A stretch of DNA of 34,406 bases from assembly GCA_024641125.1 (NCBI GenBank), contig JAHEDQ010000002.1:22475-56880 (forward strand), in the 5' to 3' direction. How positions within the stretch are numbered: the stretch's first letter is position 1; each line of letters opens with the position of its first letter. Source of the stretch: Candidatus Competibacteraceae bacterium (GTDB lineage: Bacteria > Pseudomonadota > Gammaproteobacteria > Competibacterales > JAHEDQ01). The position numbers were made by a program, and so were the translations under genes. The notes under the pieces were generated by a model. It was given only the letters and a program-made list of their open reading frames with translations. It was not told the origin of the DNA and did no database searches. Of the stretch, positions 23,475 to 30,669 are shown one piece after another.

Positions 23475-24386
23475 TCAAATGATGCGCTTTTCCTTGAGCA
23501 AGCCGATGGAATCACTGACGTTTTCGTGAATTCCCAGCTTGCGCGGCGACAAACCCATCGCCAATCCCAACAGTTGGGTGAAGTAGATAATCTTCGGCGT
23601 GGTACGGATACCAAACTCGGTCTCCGCGCGCACCTGGTGCATCTCGAGCCCCGAATGGCAGGTCGGACACTCGGTGGCGATCACCTCTGCACCGCTCTCC
23701 TCCGCTGACTGCAACAGGTTCAACACCAACTGGGTGGAAGTGTCGGCGTCAGACAGGGTGTGGGCACCGCCGCAGCATGCCGTCTTCAACGCGAAATCCG
23801 TATTGACCGCGCCGGCCGATGCCAAGAGATCATCCATAAAGTGCGGTTTGTAAGTGGATTCCGAATCGGGGCCCTGGTCCTTCTCCGGAAAAATCTGCCG
23901 AGGCCGTGTATACATGCAGCCGTAGTAGTTGGCCACCTTCAGACCGTTGAGTTGTTTGGTCATGCGTTGCCTGATACCGGCCGGACCCAACTCCTCCATC
24001 AGCCATTCCAGTACATGCAGCGTGCGCACGTTGCCGGTGTAGACTGGATCGTCCGCCTTGCGCGCCAGTTCCTGCACCGTGCTCAGAGCATCGTCCGACG
24101 TGGCCAGCTCAAATTCAGCTTTCTTCAAATTGTGGTAGCAACCATTGCACGGCGCCATTACCGTGTCCAACCCCATCTGCTCGGTTGCAATGGCCAGGTT
24201 GCGGGCCGACAGGTAGGTCTGCAGCATGGGGTGTACGTTCTTCACCTCCATGGCCCCGCAACAGTTGTAGTCCCGCAGGTTATCCATCTCCAGATCCAGC
24301 GCATTCACCAGAGCGCGGGTGGACTTGTCATACGGGCCGCCGGACCCTTCGAGGGCACAACCCGGATAGTAGGCAACCTTAGCCAT
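23475..24386 (-). CDS. shdrB2: sHdrB2, CCG-domain subunit of the sulfur-oxidising Hdr-like complex
   Basis: Cytoplasmic Fe-S subunit thought to hold noncubane-type [4Fe-4S] clusters, as in HdrB of methanogens. The 303-aa chain has two cysteine-rich CCG motifs: Cys10, Cys42-Cys43, Cys80/Cys83 (C-X31-CC-X36-CxxC) and Cys157, Cys204-Cys205, Cys240/Cys243. The strong AAGGAGG before ATG 24386 lies in the 3' end of shdrC2, which it overlaps by 8 bp. Last of the six core sHdr genes, followed by the lbpA/dsrE triad. Length and motif spacing are normal for B2. Confidence 0.93.
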   Translation of the reverse strand: MAKVAYYPGCALEGSGGPYDKSTRALVNALDLEMDNLRDYNCCGAMEVKNVHPMLQTYLSARNLAIATEQMGLDTVMAPCNGCYHNLKKAEFELATSDDALSTVQELARKADDPVYTGNVRTLHVLEWLMEELGPAGIRQRMTKQLNGLKVANYYGCMYTRPRQIFPEKDQGPDSESTYKPHFMDDLLASAGAVNTDFALKTACCGGAHTLSDADTSTQLVLNLLQSAEESGAEVIATECPTCHSGLEMHQVRAETEFGIRTTPKIIYFTQLLGLAMGLSPRKLGIHENVSDSIGLLKEKRII

Positions 24387-25095
24387 GAGCGGCCTCCTTC
24401 TGTTCGCGCACGTACTGCTGCAGCACCTCGCCGGTACGGCCCCAGGACTTGGTCTTGGGCGGAAACAGCATATTCAGGCCCATACGCAGCATTTGAGCGA
24501 TGGGCAGACCCTTGGTCATGCGTTTGCCGAACTCCACCAACCACCCCTGCATCAGGGGCTGACCGGTCTTCTTAAAAAAGTGCATCAGCACATGACTGTC
24601 TTCAATCCGGCCAGTTTTGAAAATTTGATCGGCGAACTCTTCGTCAAAGTGGGTGGAGGGTGATTTTTCGGTGATCCCCTCGTCCTCCATCCAATGGGCC
24701 AGCGCCTTCATCACGCCCTCGGGACGCACATCCTTGGGGCAAATATTCGTGCACTTGTTGCAGGATACGCACTGCCAGATGATGTCCTTGTCCTTGATCA
24801 ACTCCTCCTTGAGCCCGAGCCGCGTCAGGTAAATCCAATATCGCGGATTGAACTGCGTGTTCTGTGCGTACATGGTGCAGGAATTGGTGCAGGACCCACA
24901 CTGCCAGCAACGATGCACGTACTCGCCACCACCGTAACTCTGGATCGTCTTCTCGAAATCTTCGTCGTAGTCACGCAGCGTGCGGGGCGTGATCATGGTG
25001 TTCCAGTGGCCTGAAACATCCACCCCGTCCACCACCAGATCGTCGTACTGCAGCAGACGTTCCGGCTCGATTAACGACTTCTCATGAATCGCCAT
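24379..25095 (-). CDS. shdrC2: sHdrC2, two-[4Fe-4S] ferredoxin-like subunit
   Basis: A 238-aa electron-transfer subunit with two classical CxxCxxCxxxC motifs: Cys63/66/69/73 (CWQCGSCTNSC) and Cys109/112/115/119 (CVSCNKCTNIC). A helical tail follows to KEAAHG. It wires sHdrB2 to the rest of the complex. ATG 25095 has GGAGAC upstream. It begins 36 bp after the conserved hyp gene and overlaps shdrB2 by 8 bp, the usual C2-B2 pairing of sHdr clusters. Soluble, no signal peptide. Confidence 0.93.
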   Translation of the reverse strand: MAIHEKSLIEPERLLQYDDLVVDGVDVSGHWNTMITPRTLRDYDEDFEKTIQSYGGGEYVHRCWQCGSCTNSCTMYAQNTQFNPRYWIYLTRLGLKEELIKDKDIIWQCVSCNKCTNICPKDVRPEGVMKALAHWMEDEGITEKSPSTHFDEEFADQIFKTGRIEDSHVLMHFFKKTGQPLMQGWLVEFGKRMTKGLPIAQMLRMGLNMLFPPKTKSWGRTGEVLQQYVREQKEAAHG

Positions 25096-25131
25096 CAGTG
25101 GGTCTCCAAGTTTGCCTGTTCTGTCGCCACG

Positions 25132-25974
25132 TCAGTGGCCCTTCGGGTAGCGTCTGACCCTGGATCGGCCACCACGCCTAGGGGGCTCTATACCCAACAG
25201 CTTGACCACAAATTCCAGTGGATCTGCCTTGGCGCCCAGCTCACCGGTCACCATGCCGGCGTTGAACGACATGGCCTGCATGTAGTCCGAGTAAGCCTGC
25301 GCCAGCGCCAGGTCGATCAAAAAAGGGATCGACCTGTAGTAGCCGCGCTCAGCAAGCTGATCCGCGATCCACTCCCCAGCCTGTTCATACGTGCCGGAGG
25401 TGTCACCCAGCGGCACTTCGCGCAATCCATCGGAACCGCGGATCAACTCCCGCAGCGCGCCGGCCTCGGTGGCTGGATCCCAGACCCACCGGGTCATCAG
25501 TGGACAGCGTTCAGGCGCTCGAAAATGCAGGCACTCCGCTGCAAAATCCCAGGCCGCGCGTCTGACTTTGCGGTCACCACCGGTGGGCGCGGTTTCAGCA
25601 AAAGCCCGAATTCGCTCCAGGGAATCGGTGTCCTCATCCCATAAGGCCTCGAGCAGACGCTCCCGCTCTTCCAAAGCCATGCTCACAAACGGACCGGCGA
25701 ATTTTCGACGCGCCGTGAACATATACTCAAGCAGGGCCAGGCATGCGTCCCGGTCCAGCCGTGCAGCGTCTGCGCCTCCTACCACTTCCTCGAACAGCGC
25801 CTGTTTGGCCGCCAACGACTCGATATAGTGCTCCACTCCTAAGCCGGCGCCCATGGTTTCGACCAATTGATCGAACTTACTGCCCAGAATTGCGGCGTCG
25901 TAGGGTGATTGGCGCTGTTCAGGCGGCTCGATCGCCCGCCCTTCGCCGCTACCCCGCTTTGCGAACCAAGGCAT
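25132..25974 (-). CDS. Conserved hypothetical protein of sHdr clusters (between shdrA and shdrC2)
   Basis: A 280-aa protein in the place of the 'hyp' gene of the C1-B1-A-hyp-C2-B2 order. No cofactor motif is seen; cysteines are few (CLALLEYM, ECLHF, RCPL). The chain is mainly helical, with an Arg/Lys-rich tail (RRGGRSRVRRYPKGH) and a tryptophan pair motif MTRWVWDP. No membrane span or signal. The ATG at 25974 overlaps the shdrA 3' end by 26 bp; a few alternative codons upstream are possible. The overlap and its fixed place suggest it is a subunit or assembly factor of the complex. Its biochemical role is not known to me. Confidence 0.85.
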   Translation of the reverse strand: MPWFAKRGSGEGRAIEPPEQRQSPYDAAILGSKFDQLVETMGAGLGVEHYIESLAAKQALFEEVVGGADAARLDRDACLALLEYMFTARRKFAGPFVSMALEERERLLEALWDEDTDSLERIRAFAETAPTGGDRKVRRAAWDFAAECLHFRAPERCPLMTRWVWDPATEAGALRELIRGSDGLREVPLGDTSGTYEQAGEWIADQLAERGYYRSIPFLIDLALAQAYSDYMQAMSFNAGMVTGELGAKADPLEFVVKLLGIEPPRRGGRSRVRRYPKGH

Positions 25975-26998
25975 ACAGATCCGCCACCGCACGCGCTCCC
26001 GCCGTGTGCCCCTGGGAGATGGAGTCGTCTATGGTTTCGGGCCCATAGGCCGCACCGGCTGAGTAAATGCCCTGCCGGGTGGTGCCGCAACTGTTGGTGT
26101 AGTGTTCGGCTCGGGCGATGAATCCATGCCTTTCCAAACCGACCCCGAACACCCGGGAGATATCGGGATTGTCTTCGTTGGGGTCCATGCCGATGGCGTG
26201 GACCACGAGATCGAACGGGATCACGATGGGGCGTTTGACCAGCGTGTCCTCACCTTTTACCAGCAAGCGCCCATCGCCTGACGCGGTGACTTCAGCGATG
26301 CGCGCCTTAACGTATTTGGTCTTAAACTCTTCCTGGGATTTCCAGTAGAACTTGTCCTCGTACAGTCCGAAGGTCCGGATGTCCATATAGTAAATGAACA
26401 CATCGGTTTCGGGTGACAGTTCCTTGATCTCCATCGCCAAGTTGGACGATACGGTACAGCAAATCTTCGAACACCACTCCCGACCGATTTGACGATCACG
26501 GGAACCGACGCACAGCAGTATCGCGACCCGCTGCGGAACGCGACCGTCCGACGGACAACGAATCTCGCCGGCGCCCACCATCTGTTCCATCTGCGTAGTG
26601 GTGAGCACGTCTTCGAAGGTACCAAACCCCCACTCGGGCTTGTTGATCGGATCGAAATGGGTGAAGCCGGTACCGAGTACAATCGCGCCGGCGCTGACGG
26701 TTTCGCCGTTGCTCAACGTGGCGGTGAAATTGCCGGGTTCGCCCTCAAGCCGAGTGACCTTGGCAGCGGTGTGGATGGTCACGTTGGCGTCATCCACGAC
26801 TCGGGTGACCATGCGCCCGATGGCATCCTTGGCCCATTCTCCGGAGGGCACCAACTTGGCATACCCCGACAGGATGGGGGCTCCACCCAGCACTTCCTCC
26901 TTTTCAACCACAACGGCGTCGAACCCCGAGGCACTGACAGTGGCCGCCGCCGACAGACCGGCCGGTCCACCACCCACCACCAGAACGGTATTCTGCAT
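25949..26998 (-). CDS. shdrA: sHdrA, FAD and Fe-S subunit of the sulfur-oxidising Hdr-like complex
   Basis: A 349-aa flavoprotein. The FAD-binding fold is at the N-terminus (VLVVGGGPAGLSAAATV, ~6-22), with the second motif GIYSAGAAYGPETIDDSI late in the chain. Cysteines 163, 176, 180 and 181 (LLCVGSRDRQIGREWCSKICC) fit the [4Fe-4S] site of short sHdrA proteins; the ferredoxin domains of methanogen HdrA are absent, as usual for sHdr. The ATG at 26998 shares its A with the shdrB1 stop (TGATG) and has GGAGGAA upstream; a GTG one codon earlier is less likely. It passes electrons to or from the B/C arms. Confidence 0.94.
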   Translation of the reverse strand: MQNTVLVVGGGPAGLSAAATVSASGFDAVVVEKEEVLGGAPILSGYAKLVPSGEWAKDAIGRMVTRVVDDANVTIHTAAKVTRLEGEPGNFTATLSNGETVSAGAIVLGTGFTHFDPINKPEWGFGTFEDVLTTTQMEQMVGAGEIRCPSDGRVPQRVAILLCVGSRDRQIGREWCSKICCTVSSNLAMEIKELSPETDVFIYYMDIRTFGLYEDKFYWKSQEEFKTKYVKARIAEVTASGDGRLLVKGEDTLVKRPIVIPFDLVVHAIGMDPNEDNPDISRVFGVGLERHGFIARAEHYTNSCGTTRQGIYSAGAAYGPETIDDSISQGHTAGARAVADLYALVRKAG

Positions 26999-28410
26999 CA
27001 CGCGGTTCCTCCGTATGCGAGTTCCGGGTTGTACAAATGTTCGATGTTCCCGGCTTCCACTTCCTTTAGGTAAGCCTGGAACCGTTGCTTAGACTCGTCC
27101 CAGGAAATCCCCATCTGCTCCACCAGTTCCTCGCAGGGTGAGGCGTGCCACTGAAGCTGGACAATCTTGAACGGGTCGGCGCCGCAAGCCAGGGCGGCGA
27201 ACTGGACCTCGGCCATGATCGGCATGGTGAAATTCTGCTCGTGGCTGCGGCCGATCCACTGGTTCTTGTCCATGGTGGTGACGCATCCAGTGTCATTGGC
27301 CAACATGACGTCGGCCTTGGCCTCTTCCCGCGCCACGCGAATCTTCCGGTCCATGGTGAAGGAACGGGTGAACTCCCGCTCCGAAATGATGTGGCGAAAA
27401 CCGAATCCACAGCAGTCATACCAGGTGGAATAGTCGATCACCTGGGCACCCAAAGCCTGAGCTGTAGAGGTGATGATCGCCGTCCGGTTGCCGCCCAGCA
27501 CGGTGGGGTCGTAAACCGCGTCCTCATGCACCATCTTGTAGTAGTGGCAGGCCACATGGGTCGTGGTTCGGATGTGGGAGACATCTATGGTCTGCAGTTC
27601 GGAGGCGATGCGGTTGCGCATCACATGCACCCACTCGGAGTAGTGGATGATCTCCTCCGGGATGACCAGCTTGCCGTCCACCAGACGCCCCAGTTTGCCC
27701 AGGATTTTGGTCACCTTCTCGCGCAGTTCCGCCGACTCGATCAGGTACTTGCGAATCTCTTTGTAATTGCCGAACGACGTGCCGCAGTGCACAAGCGGGA
27801 AGAAATGGCCGGGCTCGTAGCCGAACCGGTTGCCGGAGACATAGGCCTGATGGAAATTGCGCAAAAAAACCGCGGCCAGTGACTCGACATTGCCGATACC
27901 CGAACCGTGGTAATTCCACGCGGTGCAGGAGGTTTGATCAGTCTCGTCCAGATAGTCTTTGCCGGGTTCGAAGCCAAACTTGTTCATGAACCACAGCAGA
28001 GAGGTAGGGTAGCCTGGAATATTGCCGCATTGACCACAGGACTTATGGTGCCAAAGCTGGCGCGTCGGGACTTTCTTGTCCCAGCCAAACAGCGTGCTCA
28101 CCGATTTTGGATCATGATCGTCGCGGATTCGGTGAACGATAATCTCGCCCTCCTTCTCCAATTGCCACATGTGATCCCGCACGTCGTCCATGCGATCGCC
28201 CAAATCCACGGTGCGCCGATCCACATGCTTGCGGACCCATTCGGTGGCGGTCACGGCCTCCTCGGCGGACAGGTCGGTGGCCTGGAAGAAAGAGCCGTGG
28301 CCGGCCACGCCCTGCCCATCCGTATTGTGGAATCCGGGTTTCATGGTGCCGGCACCGGCACCGTCGGGCGATACGTTGTGATGTCCGGGCTTCTGGTCCT
28401 TGGAACTCAT
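26998..28410 (-). CDS. shdrB1: sHdrB1, long CCG-domain subunit
   Basis: A 470-aa subunit, longer than B2 because of an ~115-residue N-terminal extension (Gly/His-rich start, then helical EEAVTATEWVRKHVDRR). The first cysteine set is Cys125/128 (CGQC), Cys162 and Cys209. The second is Cys288, Cys333-Cys334 and Cys376, where the usual CxxC end reads CVTT, so this CCG motif is incomplete. Methanogen-type cluster chemistry is therefore expected to differ from B2. ATG 28410 is preceded by GGAG at 9 nt. It follows shdrC1 by 58 bp and is coupled to shdrA (TGATG). Confidence 0.93.
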   Translation of the reverse strand: MSSKDQKPGHHNVSPDGAGAGTMKPGFHNTDGQGVAGHGSFFQATDLSAEEAVTATEWVRKHVDRRTVDLGDRMDDVRDHMWQLEKEGEIIVHRIRDDHDPKSVSTLFGWDKKVPTRQLWHHKSCGQCGNIPGYPTSLLWFMNKFGFEPGKDYLDETDQTSCTAWNYHGSGIGNVESLAAVFLRNFHQAYVSGNRFGYEPGHFFPLVHCGTSFGNYKEIRKYLIESAELREKVTKILGKLGRLVDGKLVIPEEIIHYSEWVHVMRNRIASELQTIDVSHIRTTTHVACHYYKMVHEDAVYDPTVLGGNRTAIITSTAQALGAQVIDYSTWYDCCGFGFRHIISEREFTRSFTMDRKIRVAREEAKADVMLANDTGCVTTMDKNQWIGRSHEQNFTMPIMAEVQFAALACGADPFKIVQLQWHASPCEELVEQMGISWDESKQRFQAYLKEVEAGNIEHLYNPELAYGGTA

Positions 28411-28468
28411 GTGGTTTAACTCCGATGAACGTCCGGGCGTTCTGTGTGGCTTGGATCAGCCAATGTTT

Positions 28469-29152
28469 TCAATCGTCTTCCTGCTCTTCCAGCCAATCGT
28501 CGTACTCTTCCTTCTTCTCATCGATGAAGTCCTCGATCACATCGAAAAGGTTCTCATCCATGAGTGCGAGCGAATCCAGGACGCCGGTCATCTCCCAGAT
28601 GGTGTACATTTCCACCGACGTCTTGAGCGAGATTTCCCAGGCCGTGTCCGTGGTCTGCAGCGTCTGCACCGGAATGGCTTTGCGCAGCAGTTTGAGGTCC
28701 CCTTCCACCTTCTGGATATTCGGGCCCCAATCCGGGAAGTGATCGGGTTGAATCATGTCGGGTGACAACTGATTCCCGGTGGTGATCAGCTTGAGCATTA
28801 CCCGTCCAAAAGGCCGGAGCACATCCTTGGCCGATTGCATCTCATGCTTGATCGCCACCTCGCGCATGATGGCCACCAGCCCCCCCGGGGAGTTCTTGAA
28901 TGGGCAACGGGCGGCGCAGGTCATGCACTGGGCGCAGGCCCAGATCTTCTCCTGCATGGCATCGTAGATTTGCTCCACGTTCTCGGTCCAAAGCAGTTGC
29001 ACGATTTCCCGGGGGCTATAGTCGTAGAATTGCGCCGACGGGCAGGTGGCCGTGCAGATGCCGCAATTCAGGCAGCCGTTCAGTTCATGGTCGTAGCGAA
29101 AATCTCCGCTAATGTCCTCGAAAATCTGCTGCATTTCGGCATAGCTCGCCAT
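28469..29152 (-). CDS. shdrC1: sHdrC1, two-[4Fe-4S] ferredoxin-like subunit
   Basis: A 227-aa electron-transfer subunit with two CxxCxxCxxxC motifs at Cys27/30/33/37 (CLNCGICTATC) and Cys73/76/79/83 (CAQCMTCAARC). A helical region follows, then a strongly acidic tail (DEKKEEYDDWLEEQEDD). First core sHdr gene in the transcript. ATG 29152 with GAGGGTGA upstream; 83 bp separate it from the dsrE3A-like gene. It pairs with sHdrB1 next door. Confidence 0.93.
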   Translation of the reverse strand: MASYAEMQQIFEDISGDFRYDHELNGCLNCGICTATCPSAQFYDYSPREIVQLLWTENVEQIYDAMQEKIWACAQCMTCAARCPFKNSPGGLVAIMREVAIKHEMQSAKDVLRPFGRVMLKLITTGNQLSPDMIQPDHFPDWGPNIQKVEGDLKLLRKAIPVQTLQTTDTAWEISLKTSVEMYTIWEMTGVLDSLALMDENLFDVIEDFIDEKKEEYDDWLEEQEDD

Positions 29153-29235
29153 AGTTCACCCTCGCGTCAGGATCGCTGCTAAAACTTGTGACACGGCGTC
29201 AAAGTCACCGGTTCAGACCGCTCTCCGCACCTGCA

Positions 29236-29706
29236 CTAAATGTACAGGCAAATGTCGGACTCGCCTGCGAATTCAAAGAAGGTCGCGGCACCGCCGTACT
29301 CAATGCCATCGATAAACTCGTTGGTCGGCATGTCGAAAAGGTCGACCGTCATTTGACAAGCGATCATCTTCACCTCGGCCTCCATGCACAACTCGCGCAG
29401 TTCATCGACGCTGGCGACCCCTTTCGATTTCATTTTCTTTTTCATCATCGAGGTCATCATGCCTTGCATTCCGGGCAAGGTTTGCATCAGAACCGGCACC
29501 GGCATCGGCATTGGCATGGCTGGGTTGCCGACCGAGGTCACCTTGAGATCCAGATTCTTCTTCAGCAGCTGAAGTCCGTAGAAGGTGAAGAAAATTTGAG
29601 TCTCATAGCCCAGGGCGGCGGCCGTGGACGCAAGAATGAACGGAGGGTAGGCCCAATCCAGACTGCCCTTGGTCGCGATGATAGCGAGCTTTTTTTCGTC
29701 CGACAT
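29236..29706 (-). CDS. dsrE3A: DsrE3A-like sulfurtransferase
   Basis: A 156-aa DsrE-family sulfur carrier of the DsrE3A kind usually found beside tusA and shdr genes. Features: LAIIATKGSLDWAYPPFILASTAAALG at the start, a Met/Pro-rich central segment (PAMPMPMPVPVLMQTLPGM, ~62-80) continuing into a Lys/Met helix, then VKMIACQMTVDLF with Cys117 as the probable persulfide-carrying residue. Cys107 and Cys153 are additional. It should pass sulfane sulfur to or from TusA. ATG 29706 with TTGGAG 8 nt upstream. Second gene of the operon, 56 bp after tusA. Confidence 0.88.
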   Translation of the reverse strand: MSDEKKLAIIATKGSLDWAYPPFILASTAAALGYETQIFFTFYGLQLLKKNLDLKVTSVGNPAMPMPMPVPVLMQTLPGMQGMMTSMMKKKMKSKGVASVDELRELCMEAEVKMIACQMTVDLFDMPTNEFIDGIEYGGAATFFEFAGESDICLYI

Positions 29707-29762
29707 GATGCAACTCCAATGGCTCTGCCCTGATCAGCAGACGCAGCTTGCCGATTGATCGA

Positions 29763-29993
29763 TCAGGATTTTTTGAGCAGAAAGTAGAACTTGCCGCCCT
29801 CTTCCTTCGACTCCAGCAAATCGTTCCCGGTCTGTTTGGCAAAGGCTTCGAAGTCCTTGATGGCGCCCGGGTCGGTGGCAATGATGTGCAGCACCTGGCC
29901 GGAGTCGATGCCAGCCAGCGCCTTCTTCGCTTTCAGAATGGGCAGGGGGCAGTTCAGACCAGAGGCGTCGAGCTCGGCGTCAAAGCTTGCCAT
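29763..29993 (-). CDS. tusA: TusA sulfur carrier protein
   Basis: A 76-aa TusA/SirA-type protein that carries sulfane sulfur as a persulfide. The active CPxP motif is at residues 15-18 (Cys15 in GLNCPLPILKAKKAL), with the family strand HIIATDPGAIKDFEAFAKQTG following. ATG 29993 has AGGAG at 8 nt; a GTG two codons earlier is unlikely. First gene of the sHdr array, with a good predicted promoter at 30049-30077 and palindromes over it. In sHdr organisms TusA feeds sulfur to the complex. No rhodanese gene accompanies it in this window. Confidence 0.94.
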   Translation of the reverse strand: MASFDAELDASGLNCPLPILKAKKALAGIDSGQVLHIIATDPGAIKDFEAFAKQTGNDLLESKEEGGKFYFLLKKS

Positions 29994-30035
29994 GATCACA
30001 TCTCCTATTCGGTTATCGAGAACCAGCCATCGAGC

Positions 30036-30077
30036 ATTTAAGAAATGCCTTATATGCTAACGTAGCATCACGCTCAA
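30036..30077 (-). promoter_or_regulatory. Predicted sigma-70 promoter with overlapping operators for tusA-shdr
   Basis: On the minus strand TTGAGC (30077-30072) and TATAAG (30054-30049) are separated by exactly 17 bp. An inverted repeat overlaps the -10 box: plus-strand arms ATTTAAG (30036-30042) and CTTATAT (30049-30055), 6-bp spacer, 6 of 7 matching, which is the same geometry as the elements at 9384 and 13432. A second, perfect palindrome (ATGCTA, 3 bp, TAGCAT; 30054-30068) lies in the spacer. A protein bound to either would block polymerase, as expected for a sulfur-responsive repressor; the repressor gene is not in this window. Confidence 0.6.
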
Positions 30078-30167
30078 GTTGCGCTGCAGCATGCTCACTG
30101 TGCCTCAGGCACCGAGCCCTTGGCGGCTGTACGCTTCCCTGGCGATCTTCACCGAGGGTGAATTGTA

Positions 30168-30195
30168 TTAGTGTATCGCGATATACTTCTATACT
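30168..30195 (+). promoter_or_regulatory. Predicted promoter with 18-bp palindrome for the divergent 101-aa gene
   Basis: TTAGTG (30168-30173) and TATACT (30190-30195), 16 bp apart, could be -35/-10 boxes. The near-perfect palindrome AGTGTATCGCGATATACT (30170-30187) fills the spacer. It is unlike the tusA operator in its CGCG centre, but its ATATACT half resembles the outer arm of the palindrome at 12265-12290. It sits about 70 bp before the start at 30255. Confidence 0.45.
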
Positions 30196-30254
30196 GTCAA
30201 GGCCAACGCCTTTGCGCAGTCACATCATACCCGCTCAAGCAATCGAGGTGTCCC

Positions 30255-30560
30255 ATGCTCAAAGAGGATTTCGAGGAGAACACGCGCTATGCTCTCACCG
30301 TTCGGCGCAAATCGGGCAAGCTGCAACCGGCAAACGTCTATGTATACCGCCGGTTCGATGAATTCATGATCGTGCGCAACACCCAAAACAGCGGACTGCT
30401 GGAAAAGCTTTGCTATGGGGATGTGGAGAAAATTGTGCGGTCGACTGCGGTCCCACCGGCCAAGCAATTTGCCATGCCAGAGGCCCTTCTGCAGGCCAAA
30501 TTCTGGGCGGAACGAGAGTTTGTGGAGGCTTACTCATCTTCCCCTTCCGTCGGCAAGTAG
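30255..30560 (+). CDS. Hypothetical protein, 101 aa, divergent from tusA
   Basis: No family recognised. I chose ATG 30255, which has GAGGTG just upstream; a longer frame from 30171 would start inside the palindromic promoter region. The product is small and soluble, with basic and aromatic residues in its middle (YALTVRRKSGKLQPANVYVYRRFDEFMIVRN), one Cys (Cys46, in KLCYGDVEKIV), and a helical C-terminal part (AMPEALLQAKFWAEREFVEAYSSS). Divergent arrangement with tusA and palindromes on both sides make a sulfur-linked role plausible but unproven. It is followed by bepA after 109 bp. Confidence 0.7.
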   Translation: MLKEDFEENTRYALTVRRKSGKLQPANVYVYRRFDEFMIVRNTQNSGLLEKLCYGDVEKIVRSTAVPPAKQFAMPEALLQAKFWAEREFVEAYSSSPSVGK

Positions 30561-30669
30561 CGCATTGGAACAAGTCGTCGCTTGGGCCCTGCCAGGGTTA
30601 ATCCCGCCAGTGCCGAGGATTGAACTTGGGGCACGTCGGTGGGTCATTCTGTAGAAGAGCAACGGGTGA

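Noticed and set aside
29153-29235. Inverted repeat (GTGAC / GTCAC, 11-nt loop) with a short T-run between dsrE3A and shdrC1
   Set aside because: A 5-bp stem with a long loop is too weak to call an internal terminator.
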